Positions 1 to 5,681 of a DNA stretch of 10,992 bases are shown piece after piece. This DNA comes from Sulfurivermis sp041678005. GTDB lineage: Bacteria; Pseudomonadota; Gammaproteobacteria; Thiohalomonadales; Thiohalomonadaceae. The notes under the pieces were generated by a model that was not told the DNA's origin, ran no database searches, and saw nothing but the letters and a program-made list of their open reading frames with translations. Location: assembly GCA_041678005.1 (NCBI GenBank), contig JBAYOW010000058.1:1-10992 (forward strand). The letters are read 5' to 3'. A program made the position numbers and the translations under genes. Numbering within the stretch: position 1 is the stretch's first letter; each line of letters begins with the position of its first letter.

Positions 1-123
1 CACCAGCCCTCACCAGCCCTCACCAGCCCTCACCAGCCCTCACCAGCCCTCACCAGCCCTCACCAGCCCTCACCAGCCCTCACCAGCCCTCACCAGCCCT
101 CACCAGCCCTCACCAGCCCTCAC
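1..123. repeat. 10-bp tandem repeat array, 12 perfect copies
   Basis: The unit CACCAGCCCT is repeated twelve times without a mismatch, followed by CAC of a thirteenth copy before the sequence diverges at 124. The array starts at base 1, so its full length is unknown. Because 10 is not a multiple of 3, all three plus-strand frames read the same 30-bp cycle, which has no stop. The frame starting at base 1 runs to a TGA at 142-144 and could be the tail of a repeat protein, while every minus-strand frame meets TGA. I see no start codon or other coding sign, so I call it a non-coding minisatellite. Confidence 0.95.
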
Positions 124-226
124 GGCCCGATGCCAGGCCATTGATTTTCAACAAACTGCTCGATCGGTCCGCGCTTGCTGACTGCGGACTTTCAATCGGC
201 CGGAAATCTGGCTAGCCTGGACGGCC

Positions 227-278
227 GTCGGTACCGACACGTTGCAAATCGTCGGTACTTGTCTATACCTACCGACGA
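227..278. repeat. Cluster of GTCGGTA/TACCGAC palindromes
   Basis: A perfect 12-bp palindrome GTCGGTACCGAC lies at 227-238. About 10 bp further on, TCGTCGGTA (249-257) and TACCGACGA (270-278) form 9-bp perfect inverted arms around a 12-nt loop. The same 7-mer therefore occurs four times in alternating orientation within 52 bp. The cluster lies 12 bp beyond the stop of the minus-strand excisionase-like gene. It could be a protein-binding site such as an operator or recombination accessory site, or a transcript-end hairpin, but no T-run follows on the minus strand. The function is inferred only from the symmetry. Confidence 0.6.
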
Positions 279-289
279 ATCGGAACATC

Positions 290-502
290 TCAGCTGGCAC
301 TGACCTGCGTCGCGACTATCTTGGTCGACGTCGCCAGGCACGACTCCTCGTAGTCCTCGATGTCGACCTGCCGATAGAGCACCCGCCCACAAAGCTTCAG
401 AAACTTGGGCCCGATCCACTCGCTGCGCCAGCGTTCCAGAGTAGCCTAGCTGATGCTCCAGCGGGCGGCCAGTTGTTTTTGGTTGAGGTGAACGACGTCC
501 AT
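290..502 (-). pseudogene. AlpA/excisionase-like HTH protein, amber-interrupted
   Basis: This would be a 70-residue DNA-binding protein of the small winged-HTH type (AlpA/excisionase-like) that controls excision or transcription in integrative elements. ATG at 502 is chosen because AAGGAG (514-509) lies 6 nt upstream. Residues 1-18 are MDVVHLNQKQLAARWSIS. Codon 19 is TAG (448-446), and the same frame then continues with ATLERWRSEWIGPKF, then LKLCGRVLYRQVDIEDYEE, to a TGA at 292-290. The reading on both sides of the stop fits one continuous domain: HTH (about residues 5-25), the GPKF turn and the LYRQVDIEDY strand. From memory of the family, Glu is usual at position 19, so GAG to TAG would explain the break. 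No integrase or replication gene is visible beside it. The family call is fairly sure; loss of function is inferred. Confidence 0.72.
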
Positions 503-508
503 CTTGGT

Positions 509-514
509 CTCCTT
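509..514 (-). promoter_or_regulatory. Ribosome binding site of the excisionase-like gene
   Basis: AAGGAG read on the minus strand ends 6 nt before the ATG at 502. It fixes the start, although the frame stays open upstream to about 631. Confidence 0.6.
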
Positions 515-581
515 CCGAATGGGTTGGCAGGAGTCCATGAAGGCGCCGTTCCGCCCAGAAGCCAAGCGATTTACCTGCTGA

Positions 582-616
582 GACCTATTCGCCGCATCTA
601 TTGCGGCGAATAGGTC
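582..616. repeat. 15-bp perfect inverted repeat, 5-nt loop
   Basis: Arms GACCTATTCGCCGCA (582-596) and TGCGGCGAATAGGTC (602-616) match perfectly around TCTAT. The element lies 80 bp upstream of the excisionase-like start and about 110 bp upstream of fic, which point away from each other, so it sits in a divergent control region. A dyad this long suggests an operator or a site for a mobile-element protein. No T-run follows on either strand, which argues against an intrinsic terminator. Confidence 0.75.
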
Positions 617-652
617 AGTCATTCCCCTCAAGAGCTCACCCTCATGGCAAAT

Positions 653-716
653 TGGGTGTAAATGGGTGTTTTAATGTATGCAGCTATGCAGCTCGATAAT
701 GGGTGTAAATGGGTGT
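653..716 (+). promoter_or_regulatory. Direct-repeat operator and possible promoter of fic
   Basis: TGGGTGTAAATGGGTGT occurs at 653-669 and again at 700-716, exactly 47 bp apart. Each copy is two GGGTGT hexamers spaced by 10 bp, one helical turn (starts at 654, 664, 701, 711). The second copy ends 11 bp before the fic ATG. Between them lies a tandem ATGCAGCT (678-685 and 686-693). A possible -10, GATAAT (695-700), abuts the second copy, with a weak TTAATG (671-676) as -35. Since Fic here ends in a winged helix, autoregulation through these repeats is a reasonable inference. Confidence 0.55.
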
Positions 717-727
717 AGTATTGGTTC

Positions 728-1777
728 ATGCTGAAAACCGACACCATCCAGATAACCCCGGAGATCCTGAGTCTCATCGCCAGGATCGACGAGTTCAAGG
801 GCGCATGGCGTGCCTTGGGTACGCTCGCACCCGATCGCCTGTCGGCCCTGCGCCGCGTGGCCACCATCGAGAGTATCGGCTCCTCCACCCGCATCGAAGG
901 CAGCAAGCTGTCCGACCGGGAAGTGGAGCAGCTGCTGTCAAACCTGGAGATCAAGTCCTTCGCCACCCGCGACGAACAGGAGGTAGCTGGTTACGCTGAG
1001 CTGATGAACCTGGTGTTCTCGTCCTGGCAGGATATCCCCTTCACCGAGGACCACATCAAGCAGTTGCACCAGATCTTGCTGCACTACAGCGAGAAGGACA
1101 CCTGGCATCGCGGCAACTACAAGACCAACTCGAACAGCGTCGCCGCCTTCGACGAGACCGGCGTGCAGATTGGCATCGTTTTTCAAACCGCATCACCCTT
1201 CGACACGCCCCGTCTGATGACGGAGCTGGTGGCGTGGGTGAACCAGGAGTGCGAAACGGCCCGGCTGCATCCGCTGCTGATCATCGCCCTGTGCATCGTC
1301 GTGTTCCTGGAGGTCCATCCTTTTCAGGGCGGCAACGGGCGGCTCTCCCGCGTGCTGACCACGCTCCTGCTGCTGCAGGCCGGCTACGTCTATGTGCCGT
1401 ATAGCTCGCTGGAGAGCGTCGTCGAGCAGAGCAAGGAAGCCTATTACCTGGCCTTGCGGCAGACGCAGGGGACGATCCGCACCGAGGCACCCAACTGGCA
1501 GCCGTGGTTGGTATTCTTCCTGCGATCCCTGGCTGAACAGGTGCGACGCCTGGAGAAGAAGGTCGAGCGCGAGAAGATCGTGCTGGCGGCCATGCCAGAA
1601 CTGCAGCTACAGATCACCGAGTTCGCCCGCGAGCACGGCCGCGTCACCATCGGCGAGGCCATCAAACTGACCGGTGCCAGCCGAAATACGCTCAAGCAGC
1701 ACTTCCGGGCACTGGTCGAACGCGGCACGCTTGATCAGCACGGCAGTGGCCGTGGAGTTTGGTATGGCCTGCGCTGA
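728..1777 (+). CDS. fic: Class II Fic protein with C-terminal winged HTH
   Basis: A 349-residue Fic protein. The family transfers AMP (sometimes other groups) from a nucleotide to target proteins. Order of parts: Fic_N region (about 1-100) with the inhibitory helix motif S53-x3-E57-G58 (SSTRIEG), which marks class II, self-inhibited enzymes; the Fic core with HPFQGGNGRLSR at 197-208; and a winged HTH at about 293-349 (VTIGEAIKLTGASRNTLKQHF), as in Shewanella-type Fic. H197, the N203-G204-R205 loop and R208 are present, but position 201 is Gly (GGC, 1328-1330) where the family has Asp or Glu that coordinates the metal. The frame is otherwise clean. ATG 728 has no clear Shine-Dalgarno. No antitoxin partner is seen, as expected for class II. 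It could be catalytically weakened, acting mainly as a DNA-binding regulator, or the Gly could be a single-base error. Confidence 0.92.
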   Translation: MLKTDTIQITPEILSLIARIDEFKGAWRALGTLAPDRLSALRRVATIESIGSSTRIEGSKLSDREVEQLLSNLEIKSFATRDEQEVAGYAELMNLVFSSWQDIPFTEDHIKQLHQILLHYSEKDTWHRGNYKTNSNSVAAFDETGVQIGIVFQTASPFDTPRLMTELVAWVNQECETARLHPLLIIALCIVVFLEVHPFQGGNGRLSRVLTTLLLLQAGYVYVPYSSLESVVEQSKEAYYLALRQTQGTIRTEAPNWQPWLVFFLRSLAEQVRRLEKKVEREKIVLAAMPELQLQITEFAREHGRVTIGEAIKLTGASRNTLKQHFRALVERGTLDQHGSGRGVWYGLR

Positions 1778-1790
1778 GGGACTGCGGGAC

Positions 1791-1807
1791 GCGGGTTCGA
1801 TTCCCGT
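1791..1807 (+). other. tRNA T-arm-like motif, possible att remnant
   Basis: GCGGG TTCGATT CCCGT has the exact form of a tRNA T-arm: a 5-bp stem (one G-T wobble) and a 7-nt loop beginning TTCGA. It starts 14 bp after the fic stop. No acceptor, D-arm or anticodon arm pairs with it upstream, where fic is coding, so it is not a tRNA gene. Integrases often use the 3' end of a tRNA gene as attachment site, so a leftover half-site is possible. Chance is also possible for 17 bp. Confidence 0.3.
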
Positions 1808-1872
1808 TTCGGAATTGAACTGCCCCCGGAAAGCAGACGAGGTTGAGGCCGCACATCGGCAACCAATCAAGG

Positions 1873-1925
1873 CGAAAAACCTGCTTGATCGTCCACGGCA
1901 GATAGGCGTACCGGCAGGTTTTTCG
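1873..1925. repeat. 12-bp perfect inverted repeat
   Basis: CGAAAAACCTGC (1873-1884) and GCAGGTTTTTCG (1914-1925) are perfect inverted arms separated by 29 nt. The right arm carries a run of five T on the plus strand, 135 bp after the fic stop. A long-loop fic terminator, an integrase arm or core site, or a decayed element end would all fit. None can be settled from the sequence. Confidence 0.5.
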
Positions 1926-1988
1926 ATCTGGTTCGCACGGGTTCGCAGCAGCCCGCAGCGCTTCGATTCCGTACTTTTAATAGTCGTT

Positions 1989-2011
1989 TGGTGCGGGGTG
2001 CCACCCCACCA
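1989..2011. repeat. Bulged GC-rich hairpin
   Basis: TGGTG-C-GGGG (1989-1998) pairs with CCCCACCA (2004-2011), with one bulged C and the loop TGCCA. No T-run follows on either strand, so it is not a classical terminator. Confidence 0.4.
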
Positions 2012-2101
2012 GGTCTCGCTCAAGCCCGCGCTAACCAATCCGGGTTTTATCTAATTCAAGGATTCCCCTTAATTTTTTTGCCGCAATCAGACATATTGTT
2101 G

Positions 2102-2119
2102 CCACTTGTAGATAAGTGG
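2102..2119. promoter_or_regulatory. Dyad upstream of abiEi, candidate operator
   Basis: CCACTT (2102-2107) and AAGTGG (2114-2119) are inverted arms around GTAGAT, 23 bp before the abiEi start. AbiEi antitoxins repress their own promoter through inverted repeats, so this could be a relic operator half. It is short, and I cannot place a good -35/-10 pair around it. Confidence 0.3.
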
Positions 2120-2142
2120 AGTCGATTTGTTTGGAGCCGGGA

Positions 2143-2780
2143 ATGCAGAAAAAACCAGAAGATATCTTCCGCTCATGTGGTGGTCAACTACGGATGAGCG
2201 AGGCTATTGAGCGCGGGATCAGCCGTTACATGCTCTATGCCCTTAGGGATAAAGGGGTGATAGAGTAAGTCAGCAGGGGGTGTACCGCCTGGTGGAACTT
2301 CCTCCCATCAGCAATCCCGACCTGGTAACGGCCGGACTGCGTTTCCTGAATGCAGTCATCTGCCTTGTATCGGTACTGGCATATCATGAATTCACTACAC
2401 AGATTCCGCACAGTGTTTCCGTGGCCATGCCAAGGGAATCACGGCAACCGTCCCTGGATTATCCACCACTCAGTGTTCACCGGTTCTCTGACCTGGCATT
2501 CCGTGCAGGTGTCGAAGAGCACCAAATCGACAGAGTGTCCGTCAAAATCTACAGTCCGAAAAAAACGCTTGCCGACTGTTTCAAGTTTCGGAACAAGATC
2601 GGTATGGATGTGGTACTGGAGGCACTGAAACTCTACAAAGCCCGCAAGCAATTCAATCTTGATGTACTGCTCAAATACGCGAAAGTCTGCCATGTTGAAA
2701 AGGTGATGCTTCCCTATCTGGAGGCGAGCACATGGAATCCCCGAAGAATATCCCCGCATCTGTCCGGCAACGCCTTCTAA
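2143..2780 (+). pseudogene. abiEi: AbiEi antitoxin (type IV TA), stop plus frameshift
   Basis: Remnant of an AbiEi-family antitoxin, the DNA-binding member of the AbiE type IV toxin-antitoxin and phage-abortive system. ATG 2143 opens a normal N-terminal wHTH (GGQLRMSEAIERGISRYMLY, then ALRDKGVIE) that meets TAA at 2266-2268 after 41 codons. The same frame gives VSRG and then loses one G in the run before 2281. The protein resumes one frame over with VYRLVELPPISNPDLVT and runs through the hallmark YSPKKTLADCFKFRNKIGMD and VEKVMLPYLEAST segments to a TAA at 2778-2780. The normal end was probably at 2733-2735, where TGG stands. TGA there would give the ATGA overlap with the toxin start usual for such pairs. 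The stop, the lost G and the likely lost stop together argue for real decay rather than a single read error. Confidence 0.82.
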
Positions 2781-2897
2781 ATCGCGCCAAAAACGATAAA
2801 AAGGCCGTTCAACGAACTCCTCCAGTACTATGCCATGGAACGGTTTCTGTTCCGCCTGTCCCAGTCAGCGCATGCGGACCGTTTCATCCTCAACTGA
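2732..2897 (+). pseudogene. abiEii: AbiEii toxin, N-terminal fragment with frameshift
   Basis: Remnant of the AbiEii nucleotidyltransferase toxin. From ATG 2732 the frame gives MESPKNIPASVRQRLLNRAK-NDK. An extra A in the run at 2798-2802 shifts it, and the family sequence continues one frame over as RPFNELLQYYAMERFLFRLS, then QSAHADRFIL, ending at TGA 2895-2897. In intact homologues this is followed by KGA and the nucleotidyltransferase motif (GG/S-x9-D-x-D), none of which is present. Only about 54 of roughly 280-300 residues remain, so no toxin activity is possible. The start overlaps the end of abiEi, the normal abiE operon arrangement. The break near 2894 may mark a deletion or recombination point. 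Confidence 0.8.
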
Positions 2898-2911
2898 TCT
2901 CTGGAATAAGC

Positions 2912-3025
2912 ATGACGAGTGGCATTCGCCACCTAAATATCCGGCCCTGTTTGATCCTCACCAGCGCCTTGATCCTGAGCATCCTGGCCTGGTGCCAGCC
3001 AGTACCCTGCCTTGTACCTGTATAA
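2912..3025 (+). other. Short signal-peptide-like frame, possible gene fragment
   Basis: ATG 2912 opens 37 codons, ending TAA 3023-3025, with a hydrophobic core (CLILTSALILSILAWCQP) resembling a signal peptide with a poor lipobox. No Shine-Dalgarno is visible and nothing coherent follows in frame. It begins 15 bp after the abiEii break and may be the first codons of a gene whose body was lost. It could equally be chance. Confidence 0.2.
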
Positions 3026-3089
3026 CAGCATCGGGTCTCGGACAGTAAACCGCTTGCTATCCTTTTCTGTGCGGGGGTGCTGCATACCC

Positions 3090-4166
3090 TCATTCCAGCA
3101 CTGCCACCGATTTCACCTGCAGCCAGATCGGCTTGCCTGGCACCAGCCCTAGCGCGTCAGCTGAGCGTGCAGTCAATCGAGCCAGTAAAGGCGTTTTTCC
3201 TACCGCCACGCGGACAAGTCGCTGGGAGGGGTGAGCATCATCGACCAATTCAGTCACAGTGGCAGGCAATAAGTTCAGGATACTGCTCTGCTCCGGTATC
3301 ACCGCTGTAGCCAGGCTGACATCCCGCGCCAGCACTCGCAGACGTAGCCTGCCACCCACCGGAATACCCATGTCACGCACCCACAGGCTACCACCGGGAA
3401 ATTCAGCACGGGCCAGATGCCAGTCCTCGTCACGCTCAACCACTTGCGCCTCCAGGGCGACGCCAACATCTTCCTCCCGCTGGATAGGCAGGTCGAGCCG
3501 TGCCATTGTTTCGGTGAGCGACCCGCTAGCCAATACGCGGCCGCCTTCGAGCATAACCAGGTGATCGGCCAGCCGAGCTACCTCATCCGGGGAATGGGTA
3601 ACGTAGATGACAGGGATATCCAGCTCATCGTGCAGCCGCTCCAGATAGGGAAGGATATCCGCCTTGCTCTTAAGATCGAGGGCGGCCAAAGGCTCATCCA
3701 TCAGCAACAAGCGTGGGCTGGTGAGCAGGGCGCGGGCGATGGCCACCCGCTGACGCTGACCACCGGACAAGCTCCCGGGATCACGCTTCAATAGCTCCTC
3801 CAATCCCAGCCAAGCCACTGCCTCATCAAAGACTACGCGACGCTGTTCCCTGCTGATCCGCTTATAGCCGTAGAGCAGATTATCCCGCACCGACAGGTGA
3901 GGGAAGAGACTTGCCTCCTGGAACACATAGGCCAGTGGCCGTTGGTGCACCGGCACAAAACTGCTGGCGTCTTGCCATACCGCGTCACCTATGAGCAGCT
4001 TCCCATCCGCCTGCTGCAGGCCCGCGATGCAGCGCAGCAGGGTGGTCTTGCCGCAACCCGATGGGCCGAATAGAGCGGATACGCCATGCCCCGGAAGTTC
4101 AAGATCCACCTCCAGGGAAAAGCCGGGGAAGGTGACGCGAAAGCGAGCTGTGATCCGATTGTTCAT
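3090..4166 (-). CDS. modC: Molybdate ABC transporter ATP-binding protein ModC
   Basis: The ATPase that powers molybdate uptake, bound to the cytoplasmic face of ModB. The 358 residues match the family length. Motifs: Walker A GPSGCGKTT (34-42), Q-loop Q83, signature LSGGQ (133-137), Walker B LLLMDEP (153-159), switch His191 (YVTHS). The C-terminal part (about 293-358, SSILNLLPATVTELVDD onward) is the Mop/TOBE oxyanion-binding domain that separates ModC from other import ATPases. The start is ATG 4166, which overlaps the modB stop as ATGA (4166-4163). The frame is open 30 codons further up, but that part lies inside modB. There is no clear Shine-Dalgarno, so translation is probably coupled to modB. 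It is the last gene of modABC; no convincing terminator is visible in 3026-3089. Confidence 0.96.
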   Translation of the reverse strand: MNNRITARFRVTFPGFSLEVDLELPGHGVSALFGPSGCGKTTLLRCIAGLQQADGKLLIGDAVWQDASSFVPVHQRPLAYVFQEASLFPHLSVRDNLLYGYKRISREQRRVVFDEAVAWLGLEELLKRDPGSLSGGQRQRVAIARALLTSPRLLLMDEPLAALDLKSKADILPYLERLHDELDIPVIYVTHSPDEVARLADHLVMLEGGRVLASGSLTETMARLDLPIQREEDVGVALEAQVVERDEDWHLARAEFPGGSLWVRDMGIPVGGRLRLRVLARDVSLATAVIPEQSSILNLLPATVTELVDDAHPSQRLVRVAVGKTPLLARLTARSADALGLVPGKPIWLQVKSVAVLE

Positions 4167-4840
4167 GAGCTGAAGAACCGACCGCGACGCCCGTTGAGCA
4201 GATAGAGCGCAAGTAATACCAAAAAGGAGAAAATGAGCATGCCAGCTGCGAGCCAATGGGCCTGCTCATACTCCAACGTTTCTACGTGATCATAAATAGC
4301 CACCGACAACACCTTGGTCTCGCCGGGAATGTTACCGCCTATCATCAACACTACACCGAACTCGCCGATGGTATGAGCAAAGACCAGTACCGTGGCGGTG
4401 AGAAAACCTGGCCGGGCCAGCGGCACGGCGACAGTCCAGAAGCGGTCCCAAGGAGAAGCGCGCAGGGTGGCCGCCACTTCCAGGGTGCGCTCGCCGATGG
4501 CCTCAAAGGCGTTCTGAAGGGGTTGCACTGCGAAGGGCAGCGAATAGATCACCGACCCCACCACCAGCCCCTCGAAAGTGAACGGCAAGGTGCCAAGACC
4601 CAGAGCCTGGGTGAACTGTCCCACAGGTCCATTAGGGCCCATCAGTACCAACAGGTAGAAGCCCAGTACCGTGGGTGGCAACACCAAAGGCAGGGCCACT
4701 ACGGATGCGATGGGCTGCTTAAGCCAGTGGCGAGTACGCGCCAGCCACCAGGCGATCGGCGTACCCACCACCAGCAACATCAAGGTGGATATGCCTGCCA
4801 GCTTGAGCGTGAGGCTAATCGGCTGCCAGTCAAAAGTCAT
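4163..4840 (-). CDS. modB: Molybdate ABC transporter permease ModB
   Basis: The membrane channel of the molybdate importer, working as a dimer. It has 225 residues, the usual length. Hydrophobic segments lie near 12-34, 44-66, 90-108, 145-168 and 195-216, fitting about five membrane helices. The cytoplasmic EAA loop that docks ModC is at about 121-144 (EVAATLRASPWDRFWTVAVP), and the conserved TIGEFGVVLMIGGNIPGET stretch follows. ATG 4840 is preceded at 6 nt by GGAG (4850-4847), which lies in the last codons of modA. Only 3 nt separate it from the modA stop, and its own stop overlaps the modC start, so modABC is one transcript. Confidence 0.96.
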   Translation of the reverse strand: MTFDWQPISLTLKLAGISTLMLLVVGTPIAWWLARTRHWLKQPIASVVALPLVLPPTVLGFYLLVLMGPNGPVGQFTQALGLGTLPFTFEGLVVGSVIYSLPFAVQPLQNAFEAIGERTLEVAATLRASPWDRFWTVAVPLARPGFLTATVLVFAHTIGEFGVVLMIGGNIPGETKVLSVAIYDHVETLEYEQAHWLAAGMLIFSFLVLLALYLLNGRRGRFFSS

Positions 4841-4843
4841 GAC

Positions 4844-5605
4844 TTACTCCAAGCCGTAACCGTAGCCGGTGATAACCCTGTGCGCCTCAGGGGTCTTGAG
4901 AAAATCAAGAAAAGCGCGTGCAGCCAATTTACCCTCACCTTTTTTCAACAACACCGCCTGTTGGGCAATGGGTTGGTAATAGCCATCGGGGATCTCCCAC
5001 AGGCTGCCAGGCTCATTCTTCCACGCCTTCACCTGCGAGAAGGCCACAAAGCCCACGTCGACGTTGCCGGTTGCTGCGAACTGGAAGGTCTGGGCAATAT
5101 TATCGCCCTGGACCAGTTTCGGGCGCGCCTGCCCCCATACGCCAATGTGCTCCATTACCTGTTGGGCTGCCAGACCATAAGGCGCAGTGTTCGGGTTGGC
5201 CATTGCGGCACGGGAAAAGCTGAGCGACTTAATATAAGCCTCGCCATCATCAAAAACCCCTGCCTTGATGCTCCACAAAGCCAGCTTTCCCTTGGCATAG
5301 GTAAAACGGCTGCCAGGCACTGCCAGACCTTCAATCTCAGCCTTCTCCGGTCGATTGCTATCTGCCGCCAGGAACACCTCAAACGGCGCACCATTTTCGA
5401 TTTGGGTATACAGCTTGCCAGTGGAACCAAAACTTACCTTGGCGGTGTGACCCGTGGTCTTCTCGAATAAAGACACAATATCGCGCGTTGCATCGGTGAA
5501 GTTGGCCGCTACAGCAACGACGACCTCCCCTGCCAGCGCTTGACCACTGGCCAATACCATCAAGGCGGCCGCCGACAGCATAGTGATAGATTTTGCTGCT
5601 TGCAT
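4844..5605 (-). CDS. modA: Molybdate-binding periplasmic protein ModA
   Basis: The periplasmic protein that captures molybdate (and tungstate) and hands it to ModBC. It has 253 residues. The signal peptide runs from MQAAKSITML through a hydrophobic stretch to ALA at 23-25, with likely cleavage before GEVVVAVAANF. Family segments include the AANFTDATRDI anion-binding start, SFGSTGKLYTQIENGAPFEVFLAAD, and NPNTAPYGLAAQQVM. ATG 5605 is chosen because GGGAG sits just upstream and the signal peptide begins there; the frame is open 33 codons earlier, but those residues spoil the signal peptide and cross the operator. It follows modE by 70 bp on the same strand and has its own ModE-like box. Confidence 0.96.
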   Translation of the reverse strand: MQAAKSITMLSAAALMVLASGQALAGEVVVAVAANFTDATRDIVSLFEKTTGHTAKVSFGSTGKLYTQIENGAPFEVFLAADSNRPEKAEIEGLAVPGSRFTYAKGKLALWSIKAGVFDDGEAYIKSLSFSRAAMANPNTAPYGLAAQQVMEHIGVWGQARPKLVQGDNIAQTFQFAATGNVDVGFVAFSQVKAWKNEPGSLWEIPDGYYQPIAQQAVLLKKGEGKLAARAFLDFLKTPEAHRVITGYGYGLE

Positions 5606-5633
5606 ATAATCTTCTCCCTTCTTTGTTTTGTTT

Positions 5634-5657
5634 CGTTGTGTTCTTGCATGCATAACG
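5634..5657 (-). promoter_or_regulatory. Candidate ModE box upstream of modA
   Basis: Read on the minus strand this 24-mer starts CGTTATGCATG and ends ACAACG. It matches the box before modE in 19 of 24 positions, including the first 11 in a row, at the same spacing. It lies 29 bp before the modA start. CGTTAT-type half-sites are typical of ModE operators; the second half-site (CACAACG) is degenerate here. Confidence 0.6.
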
Positions 5658-5663
5658 CTGCAC

Positions 5664-5681
5664 AAAAAAAGCTCTTTAGAG
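5664..5681 (-). terminator. Weak terminator or attenuator at the end of modE
   Basis: On the minus strand CTCTAAAGAGC followed by seven T (5670-5664) overlaps the modE stop codon. The stem is only CTCT/AGAG, so termination would be partial. A leaky stop here fits the presence of a separate operator before modA. Confidence 0.3.

Larger units (their letters stand above)
1778..2142. other. Gene-free stretch between fic and the abiE remnant
   Basis: These 365 bp contain no credible gene; the open frames here lack family features and cross the listed symmetries. They hold a tRNA T-arm-like motif (1791-1807), a 12-bp inverted repeat (1873-1925), a bulged hairpin (1989-2011) and a short dyad before the abiEi start (2102-2119). 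The mixture is typical of an old element junction, but I cannot identify a transposon end or a target duplication. Confidence 0.5.

Noticed and set aside
1..123. CRISPR array
   Set aside because: The unit is 10 bp with no spacers; it is a simple tandem repeat.
242..613. A 123-codon plus-strand frame across 242-613
   Set aside because: It is antisense to the excisionase-like gene and crosses both inverted repeats; no family features.
1740..1815. A tRNA gene ending near 1815
   Set aside because: Only the T-arm can be formed. The upstream bases are fic coding sequence and give no acceptor, D or anticodon stems.
1607..2054. Open frames on both strands through the fic end and following gap (1607-2038 minus, 1674-2054 plus)
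   Set aside because: They run across the fic 3' end and the inverted repeats, and neither has a recognisable domain or ribosome site.
4256..5470. A 404-codon open frame on the plus strand opposite modB and modA
   Set aside because: It is antisense to two strongly supported genes, its translation is rich in H, Q, R and G with no domain-like pattern, and no ribosome site stands before it. It is a by-product of codon bias on the other strand.
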